Assembly: GCA_000320605.2 (NCBI GenBank)
Contig: KB445793.1
Span: 2,128,803 to 2,192,802, forward strand
From: Gelatoporia subvermispora B
Lineage: Eukaryota; Basidiomycota; Agaricomycetes; Polyporales; Gelatoporiaceae
DNA: 64,000 bases
Direction: 5' to 3'
The position numbers were made by a program, and so were the translations under genes. Positions 49,133 to 61,336 of this stretch are shown piece after piece; position 1 is the first letter of the stretch, and each line of letters starts with the position of its first letter. Below the pieces are notes generated by a model. The model was not told the DNA's origin, ran no database searches, and saw nothing but the letters and a program-made list of their open reading frames with translations.

Positions 49133-50815
49133 ATGCCCAACACCGATCCCGCGTCGCCTTCCCTTTCCAACAAGCGACAGCGCCTCGACCCGCTCCCCGA
49201 CCAGGCCCACCACGACGACGGCTTCATCAACGACCACGATGCCGCCGAGTCCCCCGGCGACGACGACGACGACGAGGAGAAGCCAAAGAGCGACAAGAAA
49301 GCCGGCCGTCGCAAAATCAAGATCGAGTTTATCCAGGACAAGTCCCGCCGGCACATCACCTTCTCCAAGCGAAAAGCGGGCATCATGAAGAAGGTGCGCC
49401 CGACGCGCTGCTCACCCTCATTTGTGCACTGACTCTCGCGCCCGCCGCACAGGCCTACGAGCTCTCCACGCTCACCGGCACGCAGGTGCTCCTGCTCGTC
49501 GTCTCCGAGACCGGCCTCGTCTACACCTTCACCACCGCCAAGCTCCAGCCGCTCGTCACGCAGCCCGAGGGCAAGAACCTCATCCAGGCGTGCCTCAACG
49601 CGCCGCACGGCACGCTCCCCTCCTCCATGCCCGTCGGCACGCCGCTGGGCCGCACCGGGCCCATGAACATGCCGCAGCACCACCCCGGCCCCGCGAACGT
49701 CCCCGGCGGGCTCTCCATCTCCGGCGCGCCCAAGGACGACGAGGACGAGGACGGCGAGCCCGACGAGCAGGCGCCGCCCGCGTCCGACCGCCCCGCGCGC
49801 AAGCGCCGCCGCGGCCCCTCGTCCGCGCAGCCCCCCGCGCCCGCCCNNNNNNNNNNNNNNNNNNNNNNNNNNNNNNNNNNNNNNNNNNNNNNNNNNNNNN
49901 NNNNNNNNNNNNNNNNNNNNNNNNNNNNNNNNNNNNNNNNNNNNNNNNNNNNNNNNNNNNNNNNNNNNNNNNNNNNNNNNNNNNNNNNNNNNNNNNNNNN
50001 NNNNNNNNNNNNNNNNNNNNNNNNNNNNNNNNNNNNNNNNNNNNNNNNNNNNNNNNNNNNNNNNNNNNNNNNNNNNNNNNNNNNNNNNNNNNNNNNNNNN
50101 NNNNNNNNNNNNNNNNNNNNNNNNNNNNNNNNNNNNNNNNNNNNNNNNNNNNNNNNNNNNNNNNNNNNNNNNNNNNNNNNNNNNNNNNNNNNNNNNNNNN
50201 NNNNNNNNNNNNNNNNNNNNNNNNNNNNNNNNNNNNNNNNNNNNNNNNNNNNNNNNNNNNNNNNNNNNNNNNNNNNNNNNNNNNNNNNNNNNNNNNNNNN
50301 NNNNNNNNNNNNNNNNNNNNNNNNNNNNNNNNNNNNNNNNNNNNNNNNNNNNNNNNNNNNNNNNNNNNNNNNNNNNNNNNNNNNNNNNNNNNNNNNNNNN
50401 NNNNNNNNNNNNNNNNNNNNNNNNNNNNNNNNNNNNNNNNNNNNNNNNNNNNNNNNNNNNNNNNNNNNNNNNNNNNNNNNNNNNNNNNNNNNNNNNNNNN
50501 NNNNNNCAGACGTCGCCGCAGGCGCGCACGCAGGCGATCCCGCCGCTCCCCGTGCAGCTCCCCGCGCCCGGCATGGAGCACCCGCCGCGCCAGGCCGCGA
50601 GCCCCCAGTACCCGCACAGCCAGCCCCAGTACGCGCCCGACCCGAATGCGGCGATGTACCCCGCGGGGTACAGCACGCAGGGCCCGCCCGGCCAGCCCTA
50701 CTACGGCCATGAGGCGCCCCAGGGCGCGGTGGCGAACTCCGGGATGGCGCCCCCGCATGGACAGCCGTGGGGCGCGCCGCCGGTGCAGCAGGGTGGGCCG
50801 TATGGCCGGCGGTGA
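49133..50815 (+). CDS. SRF/MCM1-type MADS-box transcription factor, interrupted by assembly gap
   Basis: The start at 49133 gives MPNTDPASPSLSNKRQRLD, then an acidic stretch (ESPGDDDDDEEKP). The MADS domain follows: GRRKIKIEFIQDKSRRHITF, then SKRKAGIMKK at the end of exon 1. The intron is 49394-49452; exon 2 continues AYELSTLTGTQVLLLVVSE and the SRF-type extension GLVYTFTTAKLQPLV, EGKNLIQACLN. This identifies the SRF/MCM1 type and not the MEF2 type. After that comes a Pro/Gly-rich region with PPASDRPARKRRRGPSS, then unknown bases 49847-50506. After the gap a Pro/Gln/Tyr-rich activation-like tail runs to QQGGPYGRR and the stop at 50815. The frame is the same on both sides only if the gap length of 660 (divisible by 3) is real. 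MCM1 homologues regulate mating and cell-cycle genes. Confidence 0.93.
49847..50506. other. Assembly gap of 660 undetermined bases
   Basis: A run of N inside the low-complexity coding region of the MADS-box gene. Flanks are GC- and Pro-codon-rich, so the gap likely reflects failure to sequence through a repetitive GC-rich tract. The true length is unknown. Confidence 0.99.
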
Positions 50816-52516
50816 GCTGTGCGATGGGCGAGGTGTTGGAGGGAGGTGAGGCGAAGTTGGGTTCAGGTCGAAGGAAGAAGATGTGGTGGTGCGCGGGCAG
50901 CGCGTCCCGTCGCACCGTCTCGTTTCCTCCCATGTCGTCAGCAAGGTCAGCAGCGTCAACGAGTCTCGCGTTCAGGTTCGAGTCCAAGTCCAAGTCCCGT
51001 GTGTTTGTACATATCCATGCGCCGTCCGTTCCACTTACTTCTTGCACGCCGTGCCCACATTCACGCCGCGCGCGGTCCCGTACGTGTATTCCCGGCTAGT
51101 CTTGTATCGTCCACCTCCCGCTCCCCGTCCCCTTCCATTCAGCCTTCATATTACCCTCCCCATGCCCGCTCCGCTTGTCCCCGTCTGCAGCTTTTTATCT
51201 CTCTGCCTCCCCGGTTCCCCTGGCTTTGTTTGTCTCGAAATCCTCCCGAGTGTCCATCCGCGATCGTTATCTTGCTGCCCCGCTCTGGTCTTGCGTTCCG
51301 TCCGTACTGGTTTCCGCCTGCATCTTACGACGTGGCACGACGTGGCGCTACTCTAGTCGACGTACATAGTAGTGTGTAGTGCAAGCACCCCCTGCTCTGC
51401 CCGAATACGAATACGAATCAAAGCGAATCAGAATCTCATGAAGATCTCTCGTGCGCGCGTGCGTCTGCGAGTGTGAGCACCCTCTGCTGCCCCGAATCCG
51501 AGTCAGGCGAATCTGAACTCGACGATCTCGTGCGCGCGTACGTCTGCGGAGAAGGGCATCTCGATGGATTTGAGTTTTGAGATCGTGGAACGCGACGCGT
51601 AGCGAAACGGGTTTAGGCTGCTCGAACCGCTCAGAAAAAGTTTCTCGATTCGTGCAGCTGGGCTTCCGCGAATGCGACGGTGCGGGCCCTGCATCTGGGC
51701 TCGCGGCGATCGGAGGACTCGGACGTGCGCGTGCGCCGTACCGCTCTGGCGGGACGCGCAGACGGTGATACGCTGAGATTTGCGCGGGGGTCTGGTGTGC
51801 GCGATGTGCGGTTCGGGCAGGCGCAGCGCAGGCTGCCCCGCGGTCTGATTCTGACCTGGACGTATGGGGACGTTGTGGTCGGTCTGCCAGGCCTCGCGTA
51901 TCTAAGCTATGCGGGCCACGCCCCGGGCCCTTCTTGGGCGCCGCGGACGCTTGGCCAGAAGGTGCATCACAATGGACGCCATCTGTCGATCCGGAGTCAG
52001 ATTCGCTATCCACCCACGACAGAGCGCATAAGCTTATTTTATTCGTTCCCTAGTTCACACAGCTCTCGAGCCCGGTTACGCCAATGGACTCAATGATACA
52101 ATTGCAACAAGACAAACGCGACTATCTATTCTAGATGTTACTTCTACCGGCGGTTATCAAGACACCAGGACACCAAGACACGCTGCGACGCGGGACGCAC
52201 ACCAACCCAACACCGTGGCCGGGAGAGACGTCTTCAGCAGGCTGTGTACAGCGGGCGCGGCGCGCCATCGGGCCCGTGCGCACGGACAAGACCTCGCTCC
52301 GGACCTGCGATCTTCATCCCCTCGTCTCCCGTCGACCACGTCGACCGGGTGGCGCCTCGCGCTCTTTCTGATCTTCACGAATCAAGCTCTTTTCTTTTTC
52401 TGTATTTTTCTCTCTTCTCTTCGTCTCAAGCTCTTGCTGGCCCGGTAGCATCTTCATCTTCCGAGCGTGCAGGCAGTAACCGCGTGCTGGTACGCGGGGC
52501 GGACGCTCCGTTTACG
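50816..52516. other. Intergenic, convergent 3' regions
   Basis: 1.7 kb between the stops of the MADS-box gene and the zinc-finger gene. Overlapping ORFs here (for example 51348-52013 minus) are Arg/Ser-rich without domain signal and lack splice support. Part is 3' UTR. Confidence 0.5.
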
Positions 52517-55500
52517 CTAGCGCAGGCCGAGCGCCGCCAGTGCGTGCAGGACACGGCCCTCAAAGCCCAGCGCCGGTTGCAGCCGCGCGTCTTCCAGAGC
52601 CTTCTTGAAGTCGCTGGTGCTATACTGCGAACTGCCGAGCACAGCGGCGTGCAAGTACTGTGCTGTCTCTGTGTCTGTGGGAGCAGTCACGGAGAGGGGT
52701 GGCGGGAGCGCGACGATATAGACGTAAGCAATCGTGCAGAGCGGGGAGGAGGCGTACCAGTGGGTTCCGAGGACAGTATCCGGGACAGGTGGATGTCCTC
52801 GCAGTTGGGATCGCGGCATTCCCCGCCTCCCGGCACCTCATACTGGCACAGTCGCTTCAACGGATCTGAGAAAAGGTTCTTCACATGTGCTGCTTTGAGG
52901 GGGGTCAAATCAATATGGAAGTCCTTAAGCTGCATGGATGTTGATGGTAGCATATGTTGCATAAGGTTTGAAGTAGGCAAATTGGTCGTGTCTGATAAGG
53001 TGTGTGAGTGTACACGCAGGAGAGGATAACAATCGAGCGGCGAGGTATAAGCGGCATATGGATTCCCGATGTCTTCTTGACGGGACGATGTCATGTCGTG
53101 ATCAGAGTTTGCTGGGAAGTCAAGAACCTAATAAATAGGTACGGACATCAGCACATGTCGGCACAAGGGCTGCTCTTCCGAGCCGCATGTATTGTCTAGA
53201 AATAAGTGAGAGCTACACGCACCTGGGCCGGCGTCTCCGCGCACGCTTCTTCGACGCCGACTGCGTCTTGTGATGCTTGCTGATCCGTGAGGACCACGTC
53301 GATGTCAACCTGTAGAATGTACAAATGAAGCAAGAGGGGACGAAGGCGAAGTCGAAAATAAAACAATGCGACGGATCACGAATAGTACATGTAAACAAAA
53401 AAGAAAGAAGGCCAAGTTAAGCAGAGCTCTAGAAGCCGCAGACAGGCGGCACAATAAGGGAATAGATCCTTGCCGCTTGTTCTTGTTGTGCTTCATCTGT
53501 CAATACTGTAGGTCGTGAGCAGTCGTAGCCGCAGGTACGGTGTGAGAGTGATGGAAGCGAGGGCCAGGCATGTCGCCAGGAGCGTTGCGGGGAGCGAATA
53601 AAAAATATCAAGTATGTGAGGAAAAGCCCTAGACCACGAGATAGCATATAGACCCAGAACGAGACTCGCCTCTGTCGTCTGTGATAGGATGCTCTAATCC
53701 CATGGGAACGGCATCTGGCAACACAATATGTCAGTCGAGCGCGGAATACGTAACAGCAGGAAAGATGACCGGTAGGAGTGGTGACACTGCTTGTCGAGAC
53801 GGAGAAAGAACCCCTGGAAGAGATCGAGGGGGTATCTGTCGATTGTCGTGCTGACAAAGTACCGTCAGCCACAGTAGCATACGCGTAGGCAAACAGTCAG
53901 ATGCATACCAATTGGCAGAACAGTAGACAGAACGTTCTGTTCCTCGGCAACATCGTTGCCATTGCTAAGAGTATAAGGAGAATCAGTGCTATGGGAGCGT
54001 CTCAAATTGGCAGTTGCCATTGATTCATCCTCTTCTTGTTTCACTAGCGGATGTGCCGCAGGGTGAGCAGGTATTGTCGGCGTTGAAGCTGTGGGAGGAG
54101 TCGACCTGCGCGATGCCTGATACAAGCATGAGCATCATCCAGGAGCACTAGACAAGGTACGAGACTCACAGCAGCGAGTTTCCTCAACCGCGTCTGTTCC
54201 TTCTGTTGGATCAGCTCTCTCATCCGCTTTATCTCTTGCTCCTTTTCAAGTAAGGCAACAGGCGTCGACTGCCCTGAAGGTATCGCTTCGGGTGACCCAT
54301 TCAACCGTGACGACCAGATGCCAGCACGAGATGACGAGCGAGAAGGGGGCTGATATGTAGGAGGACCTCGGAGAGGCAGGTACGTTGAACTCTCGCCGCC
54401 GTAGATACTGTCCTCAACCTCATCCTCGCTGTCGCTGAGGTTGATAACACACCGCCGCATTCCGCTTAGCCCTGCAAAACTACCGGTCTTTCGCTTGTAC
54501 ACAGGCTGGTGGTAGTGATTCGTTCGACCGTTCGACAGCTGGACCTGTGATGGACCTGGCTCCATGTCGACAAAATCCGCAGCGACAGGACGTTTCGCAA
54601 CCCTGTTCCTTGAGGCCGGGGGAGCCATCTCAGTGGCTGAGGACGGCTCTTCTGGTACGGACAGGCCAGGAATCTCGTCGTCGTCGTCGTCGTCATCATC
54701 ATTGTCGCTGGCAACGATGCTGGTTACGCCGAAACGGACTGTGTGCCCGGTCTTGGAAAAGCTGGTGGTTACAGATGAAGAGGGCGCTGCAGCGGACGTC
54801 GGCGTGCCGGTGCCTGATGCGAACATCGACGAAGTCGTCGAGGACGCGGAAGGTAAGGAATGGGTAGCCGACCAGGCTTCGTCAGAGATAGACAGCCCAG
54901 GAACAGCTTCATCATCAACGTCCATCGCCACAGGTTCCCCAGTGGGCGTAAACGACAAAGGGGATGGGGCGGGACGTTTCTCCTTCTGACTGGCAGACCC
55001 GATGCTTCTGAGGAAATCATCGACGGTTTTGGTCGGAATGTCTTCGACGGCCACCATCGCGACATCGACCGAATCAGCCTTCGCAGCAGACGTTGACGGT
55101 CCAGATTCATCCACTGACATTGAAGTCGACGACGATCCTGATATTTGTTGCTTGATTCGTCGGGATTCCAACACTGCTTTGCGTGCACGCAGCTCCTCTC
55201 TGCGCTGCTGCTCCATATCCAGCAGAGTACGTGCCGCACTTGCTTCTTCGGCTGTTGGAGTGGTGCTCGGGACAAATGCAGGTGCAGTGGCGGACAATGC
55301 TGAAGGACTTGCGACTGACGTAGGCGAGACAAGTGATGATCGACGAGTGCGCTCTGTATGAGTCCCGTCGTGTCGTTGGGGTAAAGCAACCGGTAGCTCA
55401 ATAGGCTGAACTTGAGCGAAAGTGTGCAAAGATGATTGTGGGGCAAGAGGTGGATAATACGGAGGGATTCCAGAGATGTCGAGATTCGATGGCAGACGCA

Positions 55501-56328
55501 AGTTAAGCTCTGCAAAAACGTAATACACAATCTCGCGACTGAGGCCGCAGTCAACCAGGTATTCCGGTGGAACGCCCCAGCCAAGGAGATCCAGCACAAT
55601 GTCTTTGGCAGTGTCATACTGGGCTTGTGTCACTAAATTGGCTCGAGTCAGGCATGCTTCACGACATTGAAGATCATATACGAACTTGTTAATCCTGGTC
55701 TGACGTGGGTGGCATCGACAACCGGTGCAAGAACAGACGATGACCCATTCTGCGTAGGTGGGCGCACTGCAACAGTGCTCGACAAGAGGTTCCGCGGGAT
55801 AGGAGAAGACACAGGCTCCAACTTGACGTTTGTTTGGTTCGACTCGGATACAGACTTTGCTTTGTCCACTGCACCACGTTCGGCCGCCCTTGGAGGGGTA
55901 GCAGATAGTGGCGCAAGTACATGAGCAATGGCTGAAGGTGGGGGCTCAGAATCGCTTATTTCGCCTTCTTCAATCTCGCCTTCTTCTCTTGACTGGGCTC
56001 CATCGATGTCCATCGGTTGTGGCTCTGAGCGCAGTAGTTGCGGGGGTACTAGTACAGGTGGCGGTGGCGGAGGCGCGGCGGCTGATGCTGACGAAGTTGC
56101 GAAAGACGCACCAGAAGATGGCCCCTCTTGACCATAATCAAGCTCAATACTTGGAGATGGTACAGCGCGAGAACGAGTAACGACACCCTGAGAGCCAGCA
56201 GCAGGCCTTCGTTGCTTGGATCGCAGAGTCAAGAGAGCTGCTGCTCGGAGAGACGCAGGGTCTGGGGCGGCTATGGTTGATTCTTGGCTGATTGTCTGCG
56301 AGCTCCCAGAGGCAGTAAAAGTCGACAT
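52517..56328 (-). CDS. Protein with ZFC3H1/Red1-type C-terminal zinc finger
   Basis: The start at 56328 gives MSTFTASGSSQTISQ. Exon 1 is disordered, with RSKQRRPAAGSQG and a conserved-looking REEGEIEEGEISDSEPPP. A split Met codon leads to TQAQYDTAKDIVLDLLGWGVPPEYLVDCGLSREIVYYVF, a predicted helical domain. Then comes a long Ser/Asp-rich part, with NLSDSEDEVEDSIYGG and a coiled coil (EKEQEIKRMRELIQQKEQTRLRKLAA). Small exons with short introns follow to the last domain: YTSPLDCYPLLRVHS and CQYEVPGGGECRDPNCEDIHL, a C-x9-C-x4-C-x3-H finger as in human ZFC3H1 and fission-yeast Red1. A split Asp codon joins SEPT to TETAQYL. The stop is at 52517. The middle exons between 53200 and 53870 are not fully resolved. 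By family, a nuclear role with the exosome in RNA decay is likely. Confidence 0.78.
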
Positions 56329-56794
56329 GCTGCAAGCTGCAGCCTCCCGAGGGTAGCAGACGGGTATCGTAAGAAATCAAGAACACGAAGAGAGGATATA
56401 AGCAGGGGAGGATAACCAGGGAAAGTGTGCCGTCAGTCGGAACGATTCACTTATCCTGGCTTTGCAAGGTAGGCGCCTGTCTGCGCCGCGTGCGCAAATG
56501 CTCACGCACGGACCACGCCACAGCTCTGGTCAGCCAGGGTCAGCCCCAGCCTGGCTCTGCCCTGCAGCCTGCTCTGTCTGGTTCTATCTGCGCCGTCTGC
56601 CTCAGCCAGCGACATCACGCGATAGGCAGGCTGCAGGTGCATTTACCAAAAACCTCCGGATGACCGCGAACACGACAACCAGATGTCTTCTAACTGCCTT
56701 TGGCTAATCTATTCGTCGACCGTTCTATCTCACCGAAAATACACCGCCTTTCCGCAGGAATCATCTACGATCTAGCCATGATCATGTTCTGGCA

Positions 56795-58330
56795 CTATGC
56801 CGTAGAGCATTTGACCACCAGAGGCAATATGCCTACACCAGAAGGATCAGCTTTCACGTAAAAACCGCACACGAGGGGGATGGCATCACCTCCTGTTGGG
56901 AGTGCATAGGGCTGGCGGCCCATCGCACCCAAAAACCCATTTATGATCCCACTATGAGCGGTGATGGTGATATCTGCGAGATGAATGTCAACGGCAGGTT
57001 CCAAAGCAGTAGAACACAATACACGATGCCACTTTTGCACATACATATCTCATCGCGATCGTTCCCGAAGATCCTATCCAGAACAGTCAGGGCTCTCTGG
57101 CGCACATGTTCTTTCGTCTCTCGTTCTTCGGGTTCCCAAACGGGATCCTTTTCGGCGAAGCCTTCCTCGAATGTATAGAGCGGTGGCCAATATTCTGACT
57201 CAAGCTGCGAACGAGTGCTGCGCATGTCACACGTGTGTTCGCCGTATTCCTCTCTGAGGTTCTGTGGTAACCAGATACGCGGCAAATCAACACTGCCCTT
57301 AATTTAATATCTAGGAAGAGGGCCACACCTCAAGAATCAGAACATTCGGACGGTCTTCAGGAAGGGCCTTGCCCTCATCGAACGTGATGCGCCAAGTGTC
57401 CAACGCCCTCTTCAGCGGGCTGCAGTAGAAACACTGGGGGAGAGGAATGCCTTTCGGGAGTTCCGCCTGCCACGCTGTGCGAGCAGCCTGCGCCTGGTCA
57501 ATCCCAAGTGGGGTGAGGAGTGGGTCCGGACCCCATGTGAACTCGTCGTCGCCGAACAACTTGGAATATGTTCTAGAAAAAGGCTCGTTCAAACAATCGG
57601 GACGTCGGGAGAGTTGGTCAAGTCTCACTCATCCCAAGCCTAGAACATAAAAGCCCATTAGTGAACGCCCCGTCCAACTGAGGTAGAGTTGAATGTACCT
57701 CTTGGCCGTACTTTGCTTCCGCTACATTATCTGTAGAGCGGACCTTAGCGTGGAGTTGCATAAAACTGACCAATGTGCGTTGTTACTCACGCCAGCCTTG
57801 CCCATGTCTGCTCAGAAAGAAGACCTTGTATGAGCTGCCGTCTTGTGCTTGATCATTCAGTTCGAGTATGCGGTTATGGAATTTGTCCCAGTAATTTTCC
57901 GATCCGTCGATGAGACCGAATCGATCTGGAATCTAACCGCGGCCTGCATCAGGCATGGAAATTGAGCAAGACAGTAAAGAAGTACTTACCCCACCAATAG
58001 CTATACCGTCAGCCTCCGGATCATCCTGAAGGAAGAATCCTTGAACAATCTGGAGGTAAATACTATAAGTACTACTGTAAAGAGCATCAGGGCGGGACAC
58101 CCACAGTGTACACTCCAGACCGGGCCATGGGAGCTCACAGGAAGTGCGTCCTGGGAAGTGCCGTGGACGGCAATCACTCAGGACGTCTCAGAGGGGACAT
58201 CCGGCACTCGAGCACCATATTGGCATTTTCCATGAGCTGTGGTTGTACGTGTATCGAGCTGCACGAGGAGATATTCCATGCACAGGATGTGTGCGTGCCA
58301 GATGCACAAATCAGCCATTAATGTGAAGAC
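56795..58330 (-). CDS. Phosphoglycerate mutase-like (histidine phosphatase superfamily) protein
   Basis: Exons in order: IVQGFFLQDDPEADGIAIGG; IPDRFGLIDGSENYWDKFHN through FFLSRHGQGW; a split His codon; NVAEAKYGQE; AWDE; YSKLFGDDEFTWGPDPLLTPLGIDQ through FYCSPLKRALDTW; ENLREEYGEHTCDMRSTRS; VWEPEERETKEHVRQRAL; ITITAHSGIINGFLGA; and finally GGILPLVVKCSTA with stop at 56795. The catalytic RHG motif (RHGQGWHN), the second arginine (SPLKRALDTW) and the second histidine (TAHSG) are all present, so it should be active as a phosphatase or mutase. It resembles fungal PGM-like proteins, not glycolytic enzymes. The first exon is unclear: the region 58080-58330 has candidate ATGs but no join I trust, so the start is approximate. 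Confidence 0.85.
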
Positions 58331-58557
58331 GGAGGTAGAGTATATAGGCGCCCGTTGGTGGTTCAAGCTGAATTAGATCACTGCCTTCAAGTTCAAGGAT
58401 CATCGATCAAGGTCAAAGTGAAGCACGGTAACAAGAATTATGATATTTGGATAATGGTATTCGAAACAATGCTTCGACCACACCGCATGTTGCAACGAAC
58501 AAGGTCAATGTTATCAAGTATACGGAACAGTTAAGTATATACGCTCTGTGCACCGCG
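58331..58557. other. Intergenic
   Basis: Short gap between the phosphoglycerate-mutase-like gene and the NmrA-like gene, both on the minus strand. Contains a TATATA-like tract near 58340. No gene. Confidence 0.4.
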
Positions 58558-59719
58558 TTACTCTGGGAATCTCTCCTTCAAATATTCCTCAAATGTTGTT
58601 CTCTGAACCTCGGGGAAGAGATCCCAGTGGCACTCCCAACGCGACCGCCTGAACGTGCCCGAGCCTTGTATACACTTCACCACAAAGAAGAAATCCACCG
58701 GGATGAGCGAGTTCTCCGCGATTTCCTTTGGCGCCTCCTCCGGCCTCGCTGCGAAGTGGTGCGCGTCGTTCGACGAGAAGTGGCGTACAGTCACCTCGCG
58801 GCCCTTCGCGTACCGCGCGAACAAGTCGACCATCGTCTTCTGCGACATCGTCTCGCTCGGGAAATTGAGCGTGGCGTTGATAGAGAGCTCGGGCTTGCTC
58901 AGTGTCGCCACTGTGTATCGCGCGATGTCATCGATGTTCGACCAGTCTACTAGTGCATCGGGGTTGCCGACAACTGGGACTTGGTATAAATCACGATCTT
59001 GCACCCAAGGACACCAGAATGGCTCTTGAGGCTAGTTCAGAATTTAGGTCAGCTCGATTGTATCAGAACTAGGACGCAGTGGGAGCAAACTTGATTGTAT
59101 AGATCTCCTGCACCGATGAATGTATAGGCGATCTTGCCTTCCTCGACGGCCGGATGCAATTTCGCGTGAGTTGTGAATTGTTCCTTCTCAAACCATAGCT
59201 AGCAGAGAAGATGTGAAAAATAGACATTCTGGAATTATTGGATACACGTACAGGCAGAATGCGCGCACCAGGGTCTCCAGGAGCACTATATGGGTGATGG
59301 AAACCAAACTCTGAAGGATAAAAACGCCTAACACCTGTTCGAAAGAGACATTGGTCGGAGAGCTCGAAGCTCAGCAGAGAAGACAGACCAGCGTTTATCG
59401 CGGAATTAAATATATGATACTGAGCAGCTACAGCGGGTCCGCTAAGCGCAGACACGACGGCATCTATTCCATTCAGTGCCTTCGCAAGTTCCGGACCTTT
59501 TTGCATATAATCATTATGAACGACACGTAGTCGAGGATGTGGATCGAGCCGAGTATCGTCTAGGTCCTTCCCAGGTCGGAGGAACACGACAACTTCGGGC
59601 TCGTAGCCGAGTCTAGGTGACTTCAGAAGAGCTGATAATATCGCATTCCCGAGCATGCCAGTCGCACCGAAGAGGGCAACGACGTTGAGGGGAGCGAGCA
59701 GTTCTTCATGGGGAGCCAT
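58558..59719 (-). CDS. NmrA-like / isoflavone-reductase-like NAD(P)-binding protein
   Basis: The chosen start at 59719 gives MAPHEELLAPLNVVALFGATGMLGNAIL, with the dinucleotide-binding loop GATGMLG close to the N-terminus. An in-frame ATG at 59767 would add an unneeded 16 aa. Then come VVVFLRPGKDLDDTRLDP, LNGIDAVVSALSGPAV, FNSAINAGLSSLLSFELSD and RRFYPSEFGFHHPYSAPGD, the family's PSEFG segment. Later exons: LWFEKEQFTTHAKLHPAVEEG, AYTFIGAGDLYNQ, then ALVDWSNIDDIARYTVATLS and EYLKERFPE, stop at 58558. About 370 aa. It is an atypical short-chain dehydrogenase; members act as nitrogen regulators or as reductases. The role here is not known. Apparently intact. Confidence 0.88.
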
Positions 59720-59763
59720 GTTGATCGCAGAGGATTCCACTTCCGAGAAGCGACAGCCAATCT

Positions 59764-60240
59764 TCATATATCGACCCCGGGGTGCGATGTGAGTATTGCT
59801 TCATGCTTGTCGTCATTTCTGGCGGCACACCAAGCGTAAGGCCAGAAAGGGGAGCCATCGAGATCGCAGGGTTCCGTAATGTTCCCATAGCCGAGCCAAG
59901 TGTCTGCATAGTAACGCATGGCCACCGCAATCCACGACCCGACGAAATACTTGTCGTCATCTGCCTGAGCCTCATACGATATAGTGGAGACAAGCACCTA
60001 CGCAGCTACGCTTGTCATCGTTGGAGCTCGGGATGATCGAGGCTGGATTGCAAGACGCGACCGAACGGGCCATCCACAGGTAGGACTTCCACATCTCGGA
60101 CACACATTGCAGATGAATATCCTAGCAATCATCGAGAGAAGAGTCGCAAATCCCAGATGTGCCTGCAAATCGCCGCCACGAGAGCGCCGCGTGCTATCAG
60201 GCGACGGGCGCTCGCTTGCCATGATAGTGATCCCGCCGGC
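59764..60240 (-). CDS. Hypothetical small protein (weak support)
   Basis: Not recognised. The minus strand has an ATG at about 60222 (MASERPSPDSTRRSRG) followed by a frame open to 59998, and an overlapping frame that is open to 59764 and reads SYEAQADDDKYFVGSWIAVAMRYYADTWLGYG. The second stretch is protein-like in composition. I could not find a join between the two parts that I trust. It could be the decayed end of a gene or a chance reading frame in the promoter region of the Kre9-like gene. Confidence 0.25.
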
Positions 60241-60294
60241 TGTTAGACATGAGTAGCAGGTGTGCCAGCGAGGTTGTCTTTCGAGGCTCCCTTC

Positions 60295-61336
60295 ATGAGT
60301 CCCCGGCCCTCGAGTCCTAAAGACATGATGACCAGTATGATTTTCTTCACGATCTATGCTCTTCTTGCGTTGTTTGGATCCGTCAATGCTATTGCTATAC
60401 CCGTAATGTCCAGGGATGTCGTCGACCCTCCCGTTACGAACCCTAATGCACAGACGGTATGGACCGTCGGCTCGACACAGACTGTAACCTGGTATGTGAT
60501 GTAGCCGTTTTTCATGTTCTTGAGCTTACCAACATGCCTACACTGCCAGGAATACGTCAGGCCTGCCTCCAGTCTCTGAGCTCACGACCCCTGGGATGGT
60601 TGTTCTGGGGTTTCTCACCAGTGATAGTGAGAACTTAATGTTGGGTTAGTGACCCTTTAATTGTCTTGTCATCCATCTCCATCGTACCCGTTGGTTGTGG
60701 CGCTCTGGGGTGGGAGTGCTCTGTCTGCTCAGGAATGCAGCCCACAAGACATCCAGCGGGTACTTACATGTGTTCAACGTTCTACAGACAACCCTCTCGC
60801 CAAGGGGTTCAACCTTACGGATGGCCAGGTCAGCATTGTAGTACCGTCTGTTCCAAACGGAATCAACTACATCGTTGCACGTGCGTCGAATTCATGCCGA
60901 AATACCCGGTTTGTAGGACTGAGGTTGATTTGTGGCAGTGTTCGGTGACTCCGGGAACATCAGCCCTACCTTTGCAATTCAGGGTGGATCGTCACAGTCA
61001 GCATCCGCGACCCCCTCATCAACGACTGCGGCGCCATCGTCAACTGCCTCGCCGCAGTCGTCTTCGGATGCAGTTTCTTCTAGCCCGGAAGTTTCCTCAA
61101 CGTTCCCGCCCCAAACTGCCTCCTCTACCTCCGATCACCCTTCAACGTCTAGCTCTTCGGCAGCGCCCGAGACGAGTGCCTCATCTTCCTCTTTGTCTTC
61201 CGTCTCTGGCTCTAGCTCGGCCTCGTCGCTGAACGCTGAGCCCAGTACGAACGACGCGTTATCGCCGAGGAGCGCAGGAATCACAGCCTTTGCGGGATTA
61301 GCAATGGTCGCAACAATTTCCCTCCTCAATTTTTGA
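60295..61336 (+). CDS. Kre9/Knh1-like Ser/Thr-rich GPI-anchored cell-wall protein
   Basis: Start either at 60295 or at 60325/60328; the latter puts the signal peptide (MTSMIFFTIYALLALFGSVNA) at the N-terminus. The mature part begins with the domain signature NAQTVWTVGSTQTVTW. A split Trp codon leads to NTSGLPPVSELTTPGMVVLG, and a split Asp codon to NPLAKGFNLTDGQVSIVVPSVPNG. The next exon starts VFGDSGNISPTFAI, the end of the Kre9-like N-terminal domain. Then about 85 residues of Ser/Thr/Pro/Ala-rich stalk, likely O-mannosylated, and a hydrophobic tail (AGITAFAGLAMVATISLLNF) typical of a GPI signal. About 240 aa. Members sit in the plasma membrane or cell wall; Kre9/Knh1 in yeast affect beta-1,6-glucan. 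Intact. Confidence 0.88.

Noticed and set aside
49036..51047. Very long ORFs on both strands across 49847-50506
   Set aside because: They are long only because undetermined bases contain no stops; the real gene is the plus-strand MADS-box frame.
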